In this document: piece by piece, positions 63,738 to 64,000 of the stretch
How the letters are laid out: every line of letters begins with the position of its first letter
Position numbering within the stretch: position 1 is the first letter of the stretch
Source: Methylophilales bacterium
GTDB taxonomy: Bacteria; Pseudomonadota; Gammaproteobacteria; Burkholderiales; Methylophilaceae
Reading direction: 5' to 3'
DNA length: 64,000 nucleotides
Assembly: GCA_019823025.1 (NCBI GenBank)
Contig: CP081940.1
Location: forward strand, 62,001 to 126,000
The notes under the pieces: model-generated
What the model was told of the DNA's origin: nothing
Database searches by the model: none
What the model saw: only the letters and a program-made list of their open reading frames with translations
Position numbers and translations under genes: made by a program

Positions 63738-63847
63738 CTTATAAATAAATATATCTAATTTTATGAATAGCTTACCAAAGTAATTAGCAAAAATTTATAA
63801 AATAAAATAGATTTAGCAAAGTGCCGATTAAAATATTAAATAAAAAT

Positions 63848-64000
63848 TTATTTGCAATTTTCTCTGCTGTTAACAAAACCAACACTTATTACTTGATCAA
63901 GAGGATAACTTGAAAAATAAAATTTTTCGCGGTATTCAATAGATGAATATATAGAAACTCTCTTACGATTTAAAATTTTTTTAGAAATACCCTTTTCAAA
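63848..64000 (-). CDS. Unidentified protein, C-terminal 50 residues
   Basis: A leftward open frame enters from the right edge and stops with TAA at 63850-63848. The tail reads FEKGISKKILNRKRVSIYSS, then an aromatic-rich stretch (YREKFYFSSYP), and ends VNSRENCK. No family is recognised. Coding is supported only by 50 stop-free codons in AT-rich DNA. The 110 bases between it and the tRNA hold no gene that I can see. Confidence 0.45.
   Translation of the reverse strand, partial: FEKGISKKILNRKRVSIYSSIEYREKFYFSSYPLDQVISVGFVNSRENCK

Overview
The window is compact, visibly AT-rich DNA from one bacterial chromosome. Gene spacing is tight, with many ATGA-type overlaps and no gap above about 260 bases. 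Conserved neighbourhoods (ndk-rlmN-ispG-hisS...yfgM-bamB-der; bamD/rluD-yfiH; hfq-hflX-hflK-hflC-DUF2065-hisZ-purA; mtaD-ubiG-gph; ffs-dnaX-ybaB-recR) point to a proteobacterium, most likely a small-genome betaproteobacterium. An OM43/Methylophilales-type relative would fit, but that placement is an inference from gene order and composition and was not tested. I saw no transposase, integrase, phage gene, rRNA or CRISPR array.

Layout. 0-4 kb: end of an ABC-transport auxiliary lipoprotein gene, an RsuA/RluF-type pseudouridine synthase, and a leftward threonine-degradation operon (tdh-kbl) that ends in an exported 1-Cys peroxiredoxin. 4.2-5.2 kb: a 47-residue YdcH-type protein and gmhA. 5.3-33.7 kb: one long rightward surface-polysaccharide locus. 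It opens with a MarR-type EPS regulator and contains, in order: manC, UDP-glucuronate 4-epimerase, rfbBACD (dTDP-L-rhamnose), a PglK-type lipid-oligosaccharide ABC flippase, pseB-pseC-AKR-SpsF-aminotransferase, then an unusual cassette (LicD, Nudix, IspD-like cytidylyltransferase, split transketolase, SDR, ATP-grasp, NeuB-like synthase, PseG-like protein, GH57-like protein), an unknown protein, two GT2 glycosyltransferases separated by a pentanucleotide repeat, a PglC-type phosphoglycosyltransferase and a PglF/WbpM-type dehydratase. 33.7-36.3 kb: leftward trhO, Gfo/Idh and HAD genes. 36.4-58.8 kb: housekeeping genes for translation, isoprenoids, outer-membrane assembly, membrane protease control and purine/histidine metabolism. 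58.8-61.4 kb: leftward ffs-dnaX-ybaB-recR. 61.5-63.4 kb: leftward aldehyde dehydrogenase plus a DUF779 partner. Then tRNA-Ser(GGA) and the 3' end of an unidentified leftward gene.

How the parts work together. The EPS locus has sugar-nucleotide supply (GDP-Man, UDP-GalA, dTDP-Rha, a PseB/PseC amino sugar), a putative route to one or more CTP-activated unusual sugars or polyols, initiation (PglC-type), extension (GT2) and lipid-linked flipping (PglK-type). No Wzx, Wzy, Wzz or oligosaccharyltransferase is visible, so polymerisation or transfer must use genes elsewhere. The cassette at 18.7-28.4 kb is the best candidate for an undescribed pathway. The best regulatory candidates are a perfect 12-bp hairpin followed by A6 and A9 runs inside dnaX (possible tau/gamma recoding), and a (TAAAG)~12.8 repeat ahead of a glycosyltransferase gene (possible phase variation).
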